Assembly (NCBI RefSeq): GCF_003610255.1
Contig: NZ_RAPS01000001.1
Location: 3,038,001 to 3,102,000, forward strand
Length of the DNA stretch: 64,000 bases
Direction of reading: 5' to 3'
Source of the DNA: Streptomyces sp. TLI_171
GTDB lineage: Bacteria > Actinomycetota > Actinomycetes > Streptomycetales > Streptomycetaceae
In this document: in pieces, positions 1 through 8,194 of the stretch
How the letters are laid out: each line of letters opens with the position of its first letter
How positions within the stretch are numbered: the stretch's first letter is position 1
Notes under the pieces: model-generated
What the model saw: the letters and a program-made list of their open reading frames with translations, nothing else
Databases searched by the model: none
What the model was told of the DNA's origin: nothing
Position numbers and translations under genes: made by a program

Positions 1-119
1 TCACCTCGATCCGGACCAGGCTGGCCAACGACCGGGACGAGGAACGCCTCATCTCCGCCGAGGAGTTGCGGCGGATCGCGCTCGGCCGCCTGGAGCACCT
101 GGTGGCGGTCAAGAACTAG
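1..119 (+). CDS. C-terminal fragment of an unrecognised protein
   Basis: An open frame enters from the left edge (codons in phase with position 3) and ends at TAG 117-119. The visible 38 residues are charged and helical-looking, with the segment RLISAEELRRIALGRLEHL, and show no signature I recognise. The rest lies outside the window. A 12-bp hairpin starting 13 bases after the stop probably terminates it. No function can be assigned. Confidence 0.55.
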   Translation, partial: TSIRTRLANDRDEERLISAEELRRIALGRLEHLVAVKN

Positions 120-127
120 GTCGAGGA

Positions 128-814
128 CTAGTGGGCGGGTCCCGGTCGGGACCCGCCCAGCTTCTCGAGCTGGGCCCGCACCACCTCCCGGTCGGGCTCC
201 GGGGCGGGGCGCCCCTCGGCGTCCAGGGTGGTGAACACGGTCAGCACGTCACCGGTCCGGGTGACCAGGGCCCGCTGGGCGAAGGTGGCGCCGCCGGTTT
301 CATTCGTGAGGGTGAACGCCGTGGCGGCGTCCGCTCCTCCGGGGGTGGGCGTGTCGAGCCGGGTGAGCAGGTGCCGTCCGGCCGCGGAGCCGAACGCCCG
401 GCAGCGGTCCAGCACTTGGTCGAGTCCGGCGTGGACCGCGGCGGCCCGCCCGGGCCGGAAGGCCAGGATCGCGGTGTACACCGAGGCGGGGCTGTCGCCC
501 TCCCGCGCGATGTCCAGGTCGGCCTCGGCGAGCGGCCCGGCGGCGCCCTTGGACGGGGTCAGCGCGTCCAGGACCGGCTGACAGGCGGGCACGTCGGCGG
601 TCTCCGGCGGGCTGGAGATGTCGCTCTGGCCGGGCTGCATCACGGTGACGTGCCAGCCGGCGGCGAGGTCGGCGTCGGTGACGGCGAGCGCGCGCACCGC
701 GGCGGCGTCGTACCCGGCGGCGGGGGTCCCCGCCCGGTCGGCGGACGGGGCGGGCGGGGCGGCGGCGCAGCCGGCGGTCAGGGCCAGCGCGGCGAGGACG
801 GGCAGGGGTCGCAC
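128..814 (-). CDS. Putative secreted lipoprotein, unknown function
   Basis: A 228-residue protein starting at GTG 814. I preferred this to the upstream ATG at 883 because a GA-rich ribosome site (gaagagaga) precedes it and it places a lipobox, LTAGC (Cys16), after a short hydrophobic stretch. After cleavage the protein would be anchored outside the membrane. The N-terminus of the mature part is Ala/Pro-rich. The rest looks like a soluble sensor-type domain as seen in many Streptomyces lipoproteins, with no catalytic motif. It converges on the gene ending at 119, and its last codons form one arm of the shared terminator hairpin. Family unknown. Confidence 0.75.
   Translation of the reverse strand: MRPLPVLAALALTAGCAAAPPAPSADRAGTPAAGYDAAAVRALAVTDADLAAGWHVTVMQPGQSDISSPPETADVPACQPVLDALTPSKGAAGPLAEADLDIAREGDSPASVYTAILAFRPGRAAAVHAGLDQVLDRCRAFGSAAGRHLLTRLDTPTPGGADAATAFTLTNETGGATFAQRALVTRTGDVLTVFTTLDAEGRPAPEPDREVVRAQLEKLGGSRPGPAH
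133..158. terminator. Symmetric hairpin between converging genes
   Basis: A perfect 12-bp inverted repeat (133-144 with 147-158) with only GT in the centre. It lies just after the rightward stop at 119 and inside the last codons of the leftward lipoprotein gene, so one structure can terminate both. There is no U-tract, as is usual in Streptomyces. Confidence 0.6.
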
Positions 815-963
815 GTCGGGTCTCTCTTCGGTCTGCGGCAGGGGACCGCACCGTAGCGCAACGAAACGGTCACGGAGCGTCATAGTTCCCGTCCCGATTA
901 GGCCGTGCGTGCCTGATTGATCACACCAGGGGCCCCCGTCGGCTGTTGGCGACGGTGCGTCGA

Positions 964-969
964 TAGGAT
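964..969 (+). promoter_or_regulatory. Possible -10 element for sdhCDAB
   Basis: TAGGAT lies about 85 bases before the sdhC GTG and resembles Streptomyces -10 hexamers. No convincing TTGAC-type -35 lies 16-18 bases upstream, so this is a weak suggestion. The whole 815-1053 gap between the divergent lipoprotein gene and sdhC must hold both promoters. Confidence 0.25.
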
Positions 970-1053
970 GCTCGCGGCCGGTGGACCGTATCCGGCCGGG
1001 CTGACCGACACCGAAGCCGGCCGAGCCCCCGAACCGCTTCCGGAGGGTTTTCC

Positions 1054-1434
1054 GTGCCGGCTGGAACGCTGTACCGCGGCCGGGAAGGCATGTGGAGCTG
1101 GGTGGCTCACCGAGTCACCGGCGTCCTGATCTTCTTCTTCCTGTTCGCACATGTTCTCGACACCGCCCTGGTGCGGGTGTCGCCCGAGGCGTACGACTCG
1201 GTGATCGCCACGTACAAGTTCTGGCTCGTGAACCTGATGGAGTACGGCCTGGTGGCCGCCATCCTGTTCCACGCGCTGAACGGCCTGCGGGTCGTCGCGG
1301 TGGACTTCTGGGCCAAGGGCCCGAAGTACCAGAAGCAGATGCTCTGGACCGTCGTCGGCATCTGGGTCGTCCTGATGGGCGGCGCGTTCGGCCCCGTCCT
1401 GCAGCACACCCTTCGCACCTGGTTCGGGGGCTGA
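1054..1434 (+). CDS. sdhC: Succinate dehydrogenase cytochrome b556 subunit
   Basis: First gene of the succinate dehydrogenase (complex II) operon; 126 residues with three membrane helices. The motif WSWVAHRVTGVLIFFFLFAH is typical of SdhC, and the His in FAHVLDT (residue 33) and in LFHALNGLR are candidate haem ligands. With SdhD it anchors the catalytic subunits and passes electrons to quinone, which would be menaquinone in actinomycetes (inference). The GTG start at 1054 follows the ribosome site cggaggg at suitable spacing. sdhD begins 5 bases after its stop, so the genes are co-translated. Confidence 0.95.
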   Translation: MPAGTLYRGREGMWSWVAHRVTGVLIFFFLFAHVLDTALVRVSPEAYDSVIATYKFWLVNLMEYGLVAAILFHALNGLRVVAVDFWAKGPKYQKQMLWTVVGIWVVLMGGAFGPVLQHTLRTWFGG

Positions 1435-1439
1435 TCCGT

Positions 1440-1928
1440 ATGTCCACTGAGACCAACGACCTGGTGGTGCCCTCGCTGCAGGCCCACACCGGTAAGGGCC
1501 TCGGCACCGGCAACCCGGCGGACGCCTTCGTGGTGGAGCCGGCCCGGTCGCGCAGCAAGCGGACGCCGCGCCGCACCCGGACCAACTTCGAGATGCTCGC
1601 CTGGCTGTTCATGCGCCTGTCGGGTGTCGTCCTGGTGGTGCTGGTCCTCGGCCACCTGCTGATCAACCTGATGCTGGACGGCGGCGTCTCCCGGATCAGC
1701 TTCGCCTTCGTGGCGGGCCGCTGGGCCTCGCCGTTCTGGCAGGGCTGGGACCTGCTGATGCTGTGGCTGGCCATGCTGCACGGCTCCAACGGCATGCGCA
1801 CCGTCATCAACGACTACGCGGAGAAGGACGCCACTCGTCTGTGGCTGAAGGGTCTCTTGGGCGTCGCGACCGTGTTCACGGTCCTGCTCGGCACCCTGGT
1901 GATCTTCACCTTCGACCCGAACATCTGA
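1440..1928 (+). CDS. sdhD: Succinate dehydrogenase hydrophobic membrane anchor
   Basis: A 162-residue second anchor subunit. A polar, Arg-rich N-terminus (about 50 residues) precedes three membrane helices. The segment AMLHGSNGMRTVINDY is the conserved SdhD signature near the quinone/haem site, and LGHLLINLM supplies another conserved His. The ATG at 1440 is the natural start; the longer open frame upstream overlaps sdhC out of frame. It sits between sdhC (5-base gap) and sdhA (26-base gap) in one operon. Confidence 0.95.
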   Translation: MSTETNDLVVPSLQAHTGKGLGTGNPADAFVVEPARSRSKRTPRRTRTNFEMLAWLFMRLSGVVLVVLVLGHLLINLMLDGGVSRISFAFVAGRWASPFWQGWDLLMLWLAMLHGSNGMRTVINDYAEKDATRLWLKGLLGVATVFTVLLGTLVIFTFDPNI

Positions 1929-1954
1929 CGAGCCACCAGAGGCGACTGACCCCC

Positions 1955-3697
1955 ATGCAGATTCACCAGTACGACACTGTCATCGTCGGCGCCGGCGGCG
2001 CGGGCATGCGTGCGGCCATCGAGTCGACGCAGCGCAGCCGCACCGCGGTCCTGACCAAGCTCTACCCGACCCGGTCCCACACCGGCGCGGCGCAGGGCGG
2101 CATGTGTGCCGCGCTCGCCAACGTCGAGGAGGACAACTGGGAGTGGCACACCTTCGACACGGTCAAGGGCGGTGACTACCTGGTCGACCAGGACGCCGCC
2201 GAGATCATGTGCAAGGAGGCCATCGACGCGGTCCTCGACCTGGAGAAGATGGGTCTCCCCTTCTCCCGCACCGACCAGGGCCGGATCGACCAGCGCCGCT
2301 TCGGCGGCCACTCCCGCAACCACGGCGAGGCCCCGGTCCGCCGGTCCTGCTACGCCGCGGACCGCACCGGCCACATGATCCTGCAGACGCTGTTCCAGAA
2401 CTGCGTCAAGCACGGCGTCGAGTTCTTCAACGAGTTCTACGTCCTCGACCTGCTGATCAACGAGGGCCGCACGGCCGGCGTGGTCGCGTACGAGCTCGCC
2501 ACCGGCGAGATCCACGTCTTCCAGGCCAAGGCCGTGGTGTTCGCCTCCGGCGGCACCGGCAAGATGTTCAAGGTCACCTCGAACGCCCACACCCTGACCG
2601 GTGACGGCCAGGCCGTGGCGCTGCGCCGGGGCCTGCCGCTGGAGGACATGGAGTTCTTCCAGTTCCACCCGACGGGCATCTGGCGGATGGGCATCCTGCT
2701 CACCGAGGGCGCCCGCGGCGAGGGCGGCATCCTGCGCAACAAGGACGGCGAGCGCTTCATGGAGCGCTACGCCCCCGTCATGAAGGACCTGGCGTCCCGT
2801 GACGTGTGCTCCCGCGCGATCTACTCGGAGATCCGGGCCGGCCGCGGCTGCGGCCCCGACGGCGACCACGTCTACCTGGACCTGACGCACCTCCCGCCGG
2901 AGCAGCTGGACGCCAAGCTGCCGGACATCACCGAGTTCGCGCGCACCTACCTCGGCATCGAGCCCTACACGGACCCGATCCCGATCCAGCCCACCGCGCA
3001 CTACGCGATGGGCGGCATCCCGACCAACGTCGAGGGTGAGGTCCTGAGCAACAACACCGACGTCGTCCCCGGCCTGTACGCCGCGGGCGAGGTCGCGTGC
3101 GTGTCGGTGCACGGCGCCAACCGGCTGGGCACCAACTCGCTGCTGGACATCAACGTGTTCGGCCGCCGCGCGGGCATCGCCGCCGCCGCCTACGCCGACA
3201 AGCACGACTTCGTCGAGCTGCCGGAGAACCCGGGCGCGCTGGTCGAGGCGCTGGTCGAGGGCCTGCGGGAGTCCACCGGCACCGAGTCCGTCGCCAAGAT
3301 CCGCCAGGAGCTGCAGGAGTCGATGGACGCCAACGCGTCCGTCTACCGCACCGGCAAGACCCTGCAGCAGGCGGTCGAGGACGTGGCGGCGCTCAAGGAG
3401 CGCTTCAAGAACGTCTCGATCCAGGACAAGGGCTCGCGCTACAACACGGACCTGCTGGAGGCCATCGAGCTGGGCAACCTGCTCGACCTGGCCGAGGTGC
3501 TGGTCGTGTCGGCGCTGGCCCGCGAGGAGTCCCGCGGCGGTCACTACCGCGAGGACTTCCCGACCCGCGACGACGTGAAGTTCATGCAGCACACCATGGC
3601 GTACCGCGAGGTGGGCGAGGACGGTTCCACCTCCATCCGCCTCGACTACAAGCCGGTCGTGCAGACCCGCTACCAGCCGATGGAGCGTAAGTACTGA
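1955..3697 (+). CDS. sdhA: Succinate dehydrogenase flavoprotein subunit
   Basis: Catalytic subunit of complex II, 580 residues, the usual family length. It oxidises succinate to fumarate with covalently bound FAD on the cytoplasmic face. Visible landmarks are the dinucleotide fold VIVGAGGAGMRAA near residue 10, His42 in RSHTGAAQGG (the FAD attachment site), the substrate-site segment around HRxGxNSLLD (residues about 388-400) and the C-terminal domain with RGGHYREDFPTRDD. The ATG at 1955 is preceded by a GA-rich stretch. The final A of its TGA is the first base of the sdhB ATG, which suggests translational coupling. Confidence 0.97.
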   Translation: MQIHQYDTVIVGAGGAGMRAAIESTQRSRTAVLTKLYPTRSHTGAAQGGMCAALANVEEDNWEWHTFDTVKGGDYLVDQDAAEIMCKEAIDAVLDLEKMGLPFSRTDQGRIDQRRFGGHSRNHGEAPVRRSCYAADRTGHMILQTLFQNCVKHGVEFFNEFYVLDLLINEGRTAGVVAYELATGEIHVFQAKAVVFASGGTGKMFKVTSNAHTLTGDGQAVALRRGLPLEDMEFFQFHPTGIWRMGILLTEGARGEGGILRNKDGERFMERYAPVMKDLASRDVCSRAIYSEIRAGRGCGPDGDHVYLDLTHLPPEQLDAKLPDITEFARTYLGIEPYTDPIPIQPTAHYAMGGIPTNVEGEVLSNNTDVVPGLYAAGEVACVSVHGANRLGTNSLLDINVFGRRAGIAAAAYADKHDFVELPENPGALVEALVEGLRESTGTESVAKIRQELQESMDANASVYRTGKTLQQAVEDVAALKERFKNVSIQDKGSRYNTDLLEAIELGNLLDLAEVLVVSALAREESRGGHYREDFPTRDDVKFMQHTMAYREVGEDGSTSIRLDYKPVVQTRYQPMERKY

Positions 3698-4470
3698 TGT
3701 CCACTCCGACCGTCGAGACGCACTCGGCCGCGCTTGACGCGGCCGAGTCGGGCAGCGTCCAGCTGATCAACGTCACCTTCCGGATCCGCCGGTTCAACCC
3801 GGAGGAGCACCCGGACCCGGTGTGGGTGGACTACCAGCTCCTGATGGACCCGAAGGAGCGCGTCCTGGACGCGCTCAACAAGATCAAGTGGGAGCAGGAC
3901 GGCACGCTCACGTACCGCCGCTCCTGCGCGCACGGCATCTGCGGTTCGGACGCCATGCGGATCAACGGCCGCAACCGGCTGGCGTGCAAGACCCTGATCA
4001 AGGACGTCAACCCGGAGAAGCCGATCACGATCGAGGCCATCAAGGGCCTCGCGGTCCTCAAGGACCTGATCGTGGACATGGACCCGTTCTTCCAGGCGTA
4101 CAAGGACGTCATGCCGTTCCTGATCACCGACGGGAACGAGCCGACCCGCGAGCGCCTGCAGTCGCAGAGCGACCGCGAGCGCTTCGACGACACCACCAAG
4201 TGCATCCTGTGCGCCGCGTGCACCTCCTCGTGCCCGGTGTTCTGGAACGACGGCCAGTACTTCGGCCCGGCGGCGATCGTCAACGCGCACCGCTTCATCT
4301 TCGACTCCCGCGACGAGGGCGCCGAGCAGCGCCTGGAGATCCTCAACGACCGTGAGGGCGTGTGGCGTTGCCGCACCACCTTCAACTGCTCGGAGGCCTG
4401 CCCGCGCGGCATTGAGGTCACCAAGGCGATCCAGGAGGTGAAGCGCGCGCTCGTCACGCGTCGCTTCTAG
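3697..4470 (+). CDS. sdhB: Succinate dehydrogenase iron-sulfur subunit
   Basis: A 257-residue electron-transfer subunit of complex II. The N-terminal [2Fe-2S] ligands are Cys77, Cys82, Asp85 and Cys97 (the Asp variant known from E. coli SdhB). The C-terminal half carries the two ferredoxin-type clusters, CILCAACTSSCP and CRTTFNCSEACP, which bind [4Fe-4S] and [3Fe-4S]. It is the last gene of sdhCDAB, overlaps sdhA by one base and is followed by a strong hairpin. Confidence 0.97.
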   Translation: MSTPTVETHSAALDAAESGSVQLINVTFRIRRFNPEEHPDPVWVDYQLLMDPKERVLDALNKIKWEQDGTLTYRRSCAHGICGSDAMRINGRNRLACKTLIKDVNPEKPITIEAIKGLAVLKDLIVDMDPFFQAYKDVMPFLITDGNEPTRERLQSQSDRERFDDTTKCILCAACTSSCPVFWNDGQYFGPAAIVNAHRFIFDSRDEGAEQRLEILNDREGVWRCRTTFNCSEACPRGIEVTKAIQEVKRALVTRRF

Positions 4471-4482
4471 TCCCGCCTGGTC

Positions 4483-4520
4483 GAAGGGCCCGTCCGGAGT
4501 TCGCTCCGGGCGGGCCCTTC
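4483..4520 (+). terminator. Terminator of sdhCDAB
   Basis: A 17-bp stem (4483-4499 with 4504-4520, one G-T pair) with a TTCG tetraloop, starting 12 bases after the sdhB stop. It also sits just beyond the 3' end of the converging gene at 4542, so it may act for both. Confidence 0.85.
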
Positions 4521-4541
4521 GGCGTCCGGTCGGGCGCTCCG

Positions 4542-5888
4542 TCAGACGGCGCGCCGGGCCCGGACGGTGGCGAGGGTGGCCAGCAGCGGGCCGACGAAGA
4601 GCGCGGCGGCCATCGTGCGGTAGTCCTGGTCGGCGGCGGCGGCGGTGAGCGCCAGCTGGGTGCCCAGGACGGCCGCGCCGGCCACCGGGACCAGCGCGGG
4701 CAGCCGGTGCCGCCAGGCGTACAGCACGGCCGCGGCCAGGCCCAGGTAGGCCCACAGGGCGCCGCGCCAGAGCAGCCAGTCCAGCTGCGGGGCGCGCAGC
4801 AGGGTGTGGCTCCAGGTGGCGGCGGAGTGCAGCGGGCCGAACAGGCCGCGGGCGGCCGGGGCCGGATCGGGGACCAGGGTGGCGGCGTGCGGCCCCGAGT
4901 CGCCCGCCCAGACGCTCCAGGCGAGGCGGCTGCGGCAGAGCCGGGCGTCCAGCACCCGGTCCGGGTGGTCGCGGAGCAACCCGCGCCAGGCGGCGGCGAG
5001 TTCGTCGCTGCCGCGGCGGGCGGCGGGGGCGCTCCAGCGGTCGGTGAGGGCGGCGGTCGCCGAGCAGTCCGCGCCGGCCGCGTCCCAGGCGGCGGGCGGG
5101 GCGGCCGCGGTCAGCGCCGGGCCGGTGACGGTCGCCGGGTCGCGGTGCTGGGCGAGCGCCAGGTCGGCGGCGCGCAGCGTGTGCAGGTCGCCGGTGCGGG
5201 CCGCCGGGTGGCCGAGCAGGGCCAGCGCGATCGGCACCGCCAGCGCCAGTGCGGTCAGCAGCGCGACCTTCGCCCGCACCCGGGGCAGCGCGAGCAGCAG
5301 CACCAGGGCGGCGACCAGCGCGGCGCCCGCGCCGCGGGTGCCGGTCAGCGCGAGCACCAGGACGGCCGAGAACAGCACGGCCAGATCCAGCCGCTGGGCC
5401 GGCCCGCCGCGCTGCAGGGTGCCCTCGGTGCGCCGGGCGAGCAGCCGCAGCCCGGCCGCGGTGAGCAGCACCGCGGCGGCGGTGAACGGCACTTCGGGGC
5501 TGAGCGAGACGGCGAGGCTGCCGGTGGGCGGCAGCGCGGCCAGGGCCACCGCGATCGGCCCGCTGTAGCGTCCGCGCACCCCGAACCGGGCCAGCGCGGC
5601 GACCAGGTAGCCCAGCCCGAAGGCGAGGGCGCCGGTCTGCACCAGCGTCACCGGCCCGGCGTGACCGGCCCGGACGGCGGCCTCGTACAGCGGCGCGGAC
5701 CCGTCCGGGGCGGTGCCGTTGAACGCCGGGTACACGGCCGCCCACCAGAGCAGCAGCACCAGCTGGCAGGCCGCGGAGACCGCGAACGGCAGCCGCAGCC
5801 GGGACTTGGCGCGCCGGTGCCGCCGCTCGCGTTCCTGGCGCTGCGCCCACTCGGGGCGGGCCTCGCCGAGGGTGGTGCTGGTGCTCAT
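4542..5888 (-). CDS. Polytopic membrane protein, GT-C-like topology
   Basis: A 448-residue protein with a basic cytoplasmic N-terminus (residues 1-35, many Arg) and about ten hydrophobic helices. A long extramembrane segment (roughly residues 240-320) holds several Cys and Trp, a layout like polyisoprenyl-phosphate-dependent glycosyltransferases. Motifs such as YPAFNGTAPDGS after the first helix and LSPEVPFTAAAVLL faintly recall DUF6020-type GT-C proteins, but I cannot prove this. The start is ATG 5888 because the ribosome site ggaggc lies just before it; the upstream in-frame ATG at 5903 would include that site. Confidence 0.7.
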   Translation of the reverse strand: MSTSTTLGEARPEWAQRQERERRHRRAKSRLRLPFAVSAACQLVLLLWWAAVYPAFNGTAPDGSAPLYEAAVRAGHAGPVTLVQTGALAFGLGYLVAALARFGVRGRYSGPIAVALAALPPTGSLAVSLSPEVPFTAAAVLLTAAGLRLLARRTEGTLQRGGPAQRLDLAVLFSAVLVLALTGTRGAGAALVAALVLLLALPRVRAKVALLTALALAVPIALALLGHPAARTGDLHTLRAADLALAQHRDPATVTGPALTAAAPPAAWDAAGADCSATAALTDRWSAPAARRGSDELAAAWRGLLRDHPDRVLDARLCRSRLAWSVWAGDSGPHAATLVPDPAPAARGLFGPLHSAATWSHTLLRAPQLDWLLWRGALWAYLGLAAAVLYAWRHRLPALVPVAGAAVLGTQLALTAAAADQDYRTMAAALFVGPLLATLATVRARRAV

Positions 5889-6031
5889 GCCGAGCCTCCC
5901 CATCCCCTGCTCCCCGGCCCGGCGGCGGCCCCTCGCCGCCCTACGCCCGGAAGGTTCGTGCCGCGCAGGCTAGCAGCAGGATTCGGCCACCTCCAGAGGG
6001 CCCGCACCCCGTTCCGTCCCGGACACGCCAA

Positions 6032-6063
6032 GGCCCCGCTCCGGCGGTGGCCGGAACGGGGCC
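6032..6063 (-). terminator. Terminator hairpin after the 6075-7685 gene
   Basis: A 13-bp stem (6032-6044 with 6051-6063) with one position that is a G-U pair in the leftward transcript, 11 bases beyond the stop of the FG-GAP protein gene. Confidence 0.7.
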
Positions 6064-6074
6064 CTGATGGTGCG

Positions 6075-7685
6075 TCAGGCGAGCTGACCGCGGTCCTTCG
6101 GGGCGCCGACGCCCTGGTAGGTCAGCAGGTGGCGGTCCGGGGTGACGGCGTACAGGTCGTTCTGCCCGTCGCCGTCCAGGTCGCCGGAGCTGCCCAGGGT
6201 CGGGTACTCGGCGACCGGGAAGCTGCCGATCACGGTGCCGTTCGCCGGGTCGGCCAGGCCGGAGAAGTCGTAGCTGCCGTCGGCCAGCTTCGGCACCGCG
6301 TAGGCCCGCAGGGTGCCGGTGGCCTGCTCGCGCGACCACAGCGCCAGGTTGCCGGCGGCGTCGGGGCCGGGGGCGATCAGGTCGTAGCCGTTCCACAGGC
6401 CGGTGGTGGTGAGCCGGGCGGCGTCACCGAACCGGGAGGGGTCGTTCTGCAGCCAGAGGTCGCCGTTCTCGACGTCCAGCAGGGTGATGCCGTTCGGCCT
6501 GGACGGGTCGGTCGGACCGAACGCGACCAGCTGCTGCACCTCGGCGAAGCCGGTGGCCATGCCGGGCGGGCAGGCCACCGGTGCGAAGGCGGTGTCGACG
6601 CAGTCCGTGGCGTGGTCGACCAGCTGCGGCGAGCGGCGGCCCAGCGGCAGCACGCCCTGGTTGACGTACTGGTAGAGGTAGTCGCCGCCGGGAGCGTGGG
6701 CGTAGATGGTGTCGGCGGGCGCACCGCCGCCGCTCCAGCCCTTGTGGACCACCTGCAGGCCGGTCCAGCTGCCGCCGAACGGGGCCCGGTAGGCGGGCAC
6801 CACGGTGGTCGGGGCGGCGGTGGCGGAGCCGCCGCCGATCACCAGCAGGTTGCCCTGCGCGTCGGGCAGCAGGATGTCCGGCACGCCGTCGTTGTCGACG
6901 TCGCCGAGCACCTTCGGCGGGTTGGGGTTCGACGGGGCGTAGAAGGTGTACGAGAAGGGCTGGGTGGTGTTGCCCGCGTGGTCGACCGCCTGGACCTGGA
7001 GGTGGTGGCTGCCCCGGCTGCCCGGCTTGAGGGTGACGTTGACGGCGCCGTCGGCCCCGGGCTCGACCACGCCGTCGCCGGGGGCGCAGCCGCCCACGCT
7101 CGGGGTGCCGTCCAGCACGTACCGGAAGCAGGCGAGGCCGGAGCCGGCGTCGGCCGCGGAGAAGGTGAACACCCCGTTCTGGCCCGCGTACTTGCCGGCG
7201 CCTTCGGCCGGGAAGTCGTCGGAGTGCACGGTGAGGCTGGCGGGCGCCGCGGTGTCCACGCCGAAGCGGCAGGTCTCGGTGGGCTGTCCGGAGCCGGGTC
7301 GGTACTGCGGCCACACCTGCCAGGTGTAGCCCGCGCCGTCGGGCAGGTCGGCGATGGAGGTCTGCACGCCGCCGACGGCGTCGGTGTCGGCGGTGGTGTC
7401 GAGCACCTTCGCGCCGCTCGCGTCCCACACCTTGAAGCGGGCGCCGGGCGCGTCGGTGCGGGCGGACAGCACCGCGCCCGGGTAGCCGGCGCCGACCCAG
7501 CCGGGCGTGCCGGTGGCGTTGCAGCCGTCGGTGTAGCCGTTGTCCAGGTAGGTGCCGGGACGGACCGTCGGGTCGGTGACGGCGGAGCCGGACTGGGCCT
7601 GCGCGGCGGGCGCGGCGAACAGGCCGGCGGTGAGGACCGCTCCGGCGCAGACGGCGAGCAGCCGCGGAGACACGGGACGGGACAA
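6075..7685 (-). CDS. Secreted protein with C-terminal FG-GAP/VCBS-type repeats
   Basis: About 536 residues. A Sec signal peptide ends near AAPAAQAQS and leads into an Ig-like or fibronectin-like middle with several Cys. The C-terminal part contains FG-GAP-like repeats with Ca-binding loops such as DVDNDGVPDILLPD and DLDGDGQNDLYAVTPD, typical of extracellular beta-propeller proteins. It is probably exported and binds sugar or protein partners; no catalytic residues are evident. The start is uncertain: TTG 7685 sits 5 bases after gggggaa, while GTG 7697 and GTG 7673 are alternatives. A hairpin follows the stop. Confidence 0.75.
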   Translation of the reverse strand: MSRPVSPRLLAVCAGAVLTAGLFAAPAAQAQSGSAVTDPTVRPGTYLDNGYTDGCNATGTPGWVGAGYPGAVLSARTDAPGARFKVWDASGAKVLDTTADTDAVGGVQTSIADLPDGAGYTWQVWPQYRPGSGQPTETCRFGVDTAAPASLTVHSDDFPAEGAGKYAGQNGVFTFSAADAGSGLACFRYVLDGTPSVGGCAPGDGVVEPGADGAVNVTLKPGSRGSHHLQVQAVDHAGNTTQPFSYTFYAPSNPNPPKVLGDVDNDGVPDILLPDAQGNLLVIGGGSATAAPTTVVPAYRAPFGGSWTGLQVVHKGWSGGGAPADTIYAHAPGGDYLYQYVNQGVLPLGRRSPQLVDHATDCVDTAFAPVACPPGMATGFAEVQQLVAFGPTDPSRPNGITLLDVENGDLWLQNDPSRFGDAARLTTTGLWNGYDLIAPGPDAAGNLALWSREQATGTLRAYAVPKLADGSYDFSGLADPANGTVIGSFPVAEYPTLGSSGDLDGDGQNDLYAVTPDRHLLTYQGVGAPKDRGQLA

Positions 7686-7787
7686 GGGTTCCCCCACAGG
7701 ACGTCGTTCGGGCCGCCCATGATCGGCCGGCCCGGCCACGCACCGTGGTGCGCAAGCGAAGTGACGGTACTGCAGGGGGCTGACGGC

Positions 7788-8057
7788 CTATTCGGCGGGC
7801 TGCCCCTCGGCGGCGGGGCGGCGCAGGGCGCGCAGGCCGCGGACGCCGATCCAGCCGATGGCGAGGCCGAGGAGCAGGGAGGTGACGGCGAGCAGCAGGT
7901 GGACCCAGAAGAAGGCGGTCGGCTGACCGTGGTCGCCGTTCACGAAGGCCTGGCCGCCGGAGTCCTTCCACAGGTTCTTGACGAAGGTCGTCCAGATGAA
8001 GACCGACCAGACGCCGAAGGCGGTGAGGAACCAGGAGACCGGGCGGCTGAGCTTCAT
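7788..8057 (-). CDS. Small SCO4848-like membrane protein
   Basis: An 89-residue protein with two membrane helices (about residues 8-27 and 48-70) and a basic tail, MKLSRPVSWFLTAFGVWSVF at the start. It resembles the small actinobacterial family that lies beside the D-alanyl-D-alanine carboxypeptidase gene in Streptomyces (I recall the family name SCO4848). The divergent neighbour here is exactly such a carboxypeptidase, which supports the match. Function unknown; a role at the envelope is only inference. Confidence 0.75.
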   Translation of the reverse strand: MKLSRPVSWFLTAFGVWSVFIWTTFVKNLWKDSGGQAFVNGDHGQPTAFFWVHLLLAVTSLLLGLAIGWIGVRGLRALRRPAAEGQPAE

Positions 8058-8194
8058 GGCGGGGGTCCTTCGCGGCAGACGGGGTGCGCGTCCAGTATGC
8101 GGGGCCCGCCGATCGGAGCAGTGGGCGGTACTCGTTCGTGGCGTCGGGCCGCGGATCCGGCAAGGGCGGCCCGGGTGCTGGGCATTTTTACGGA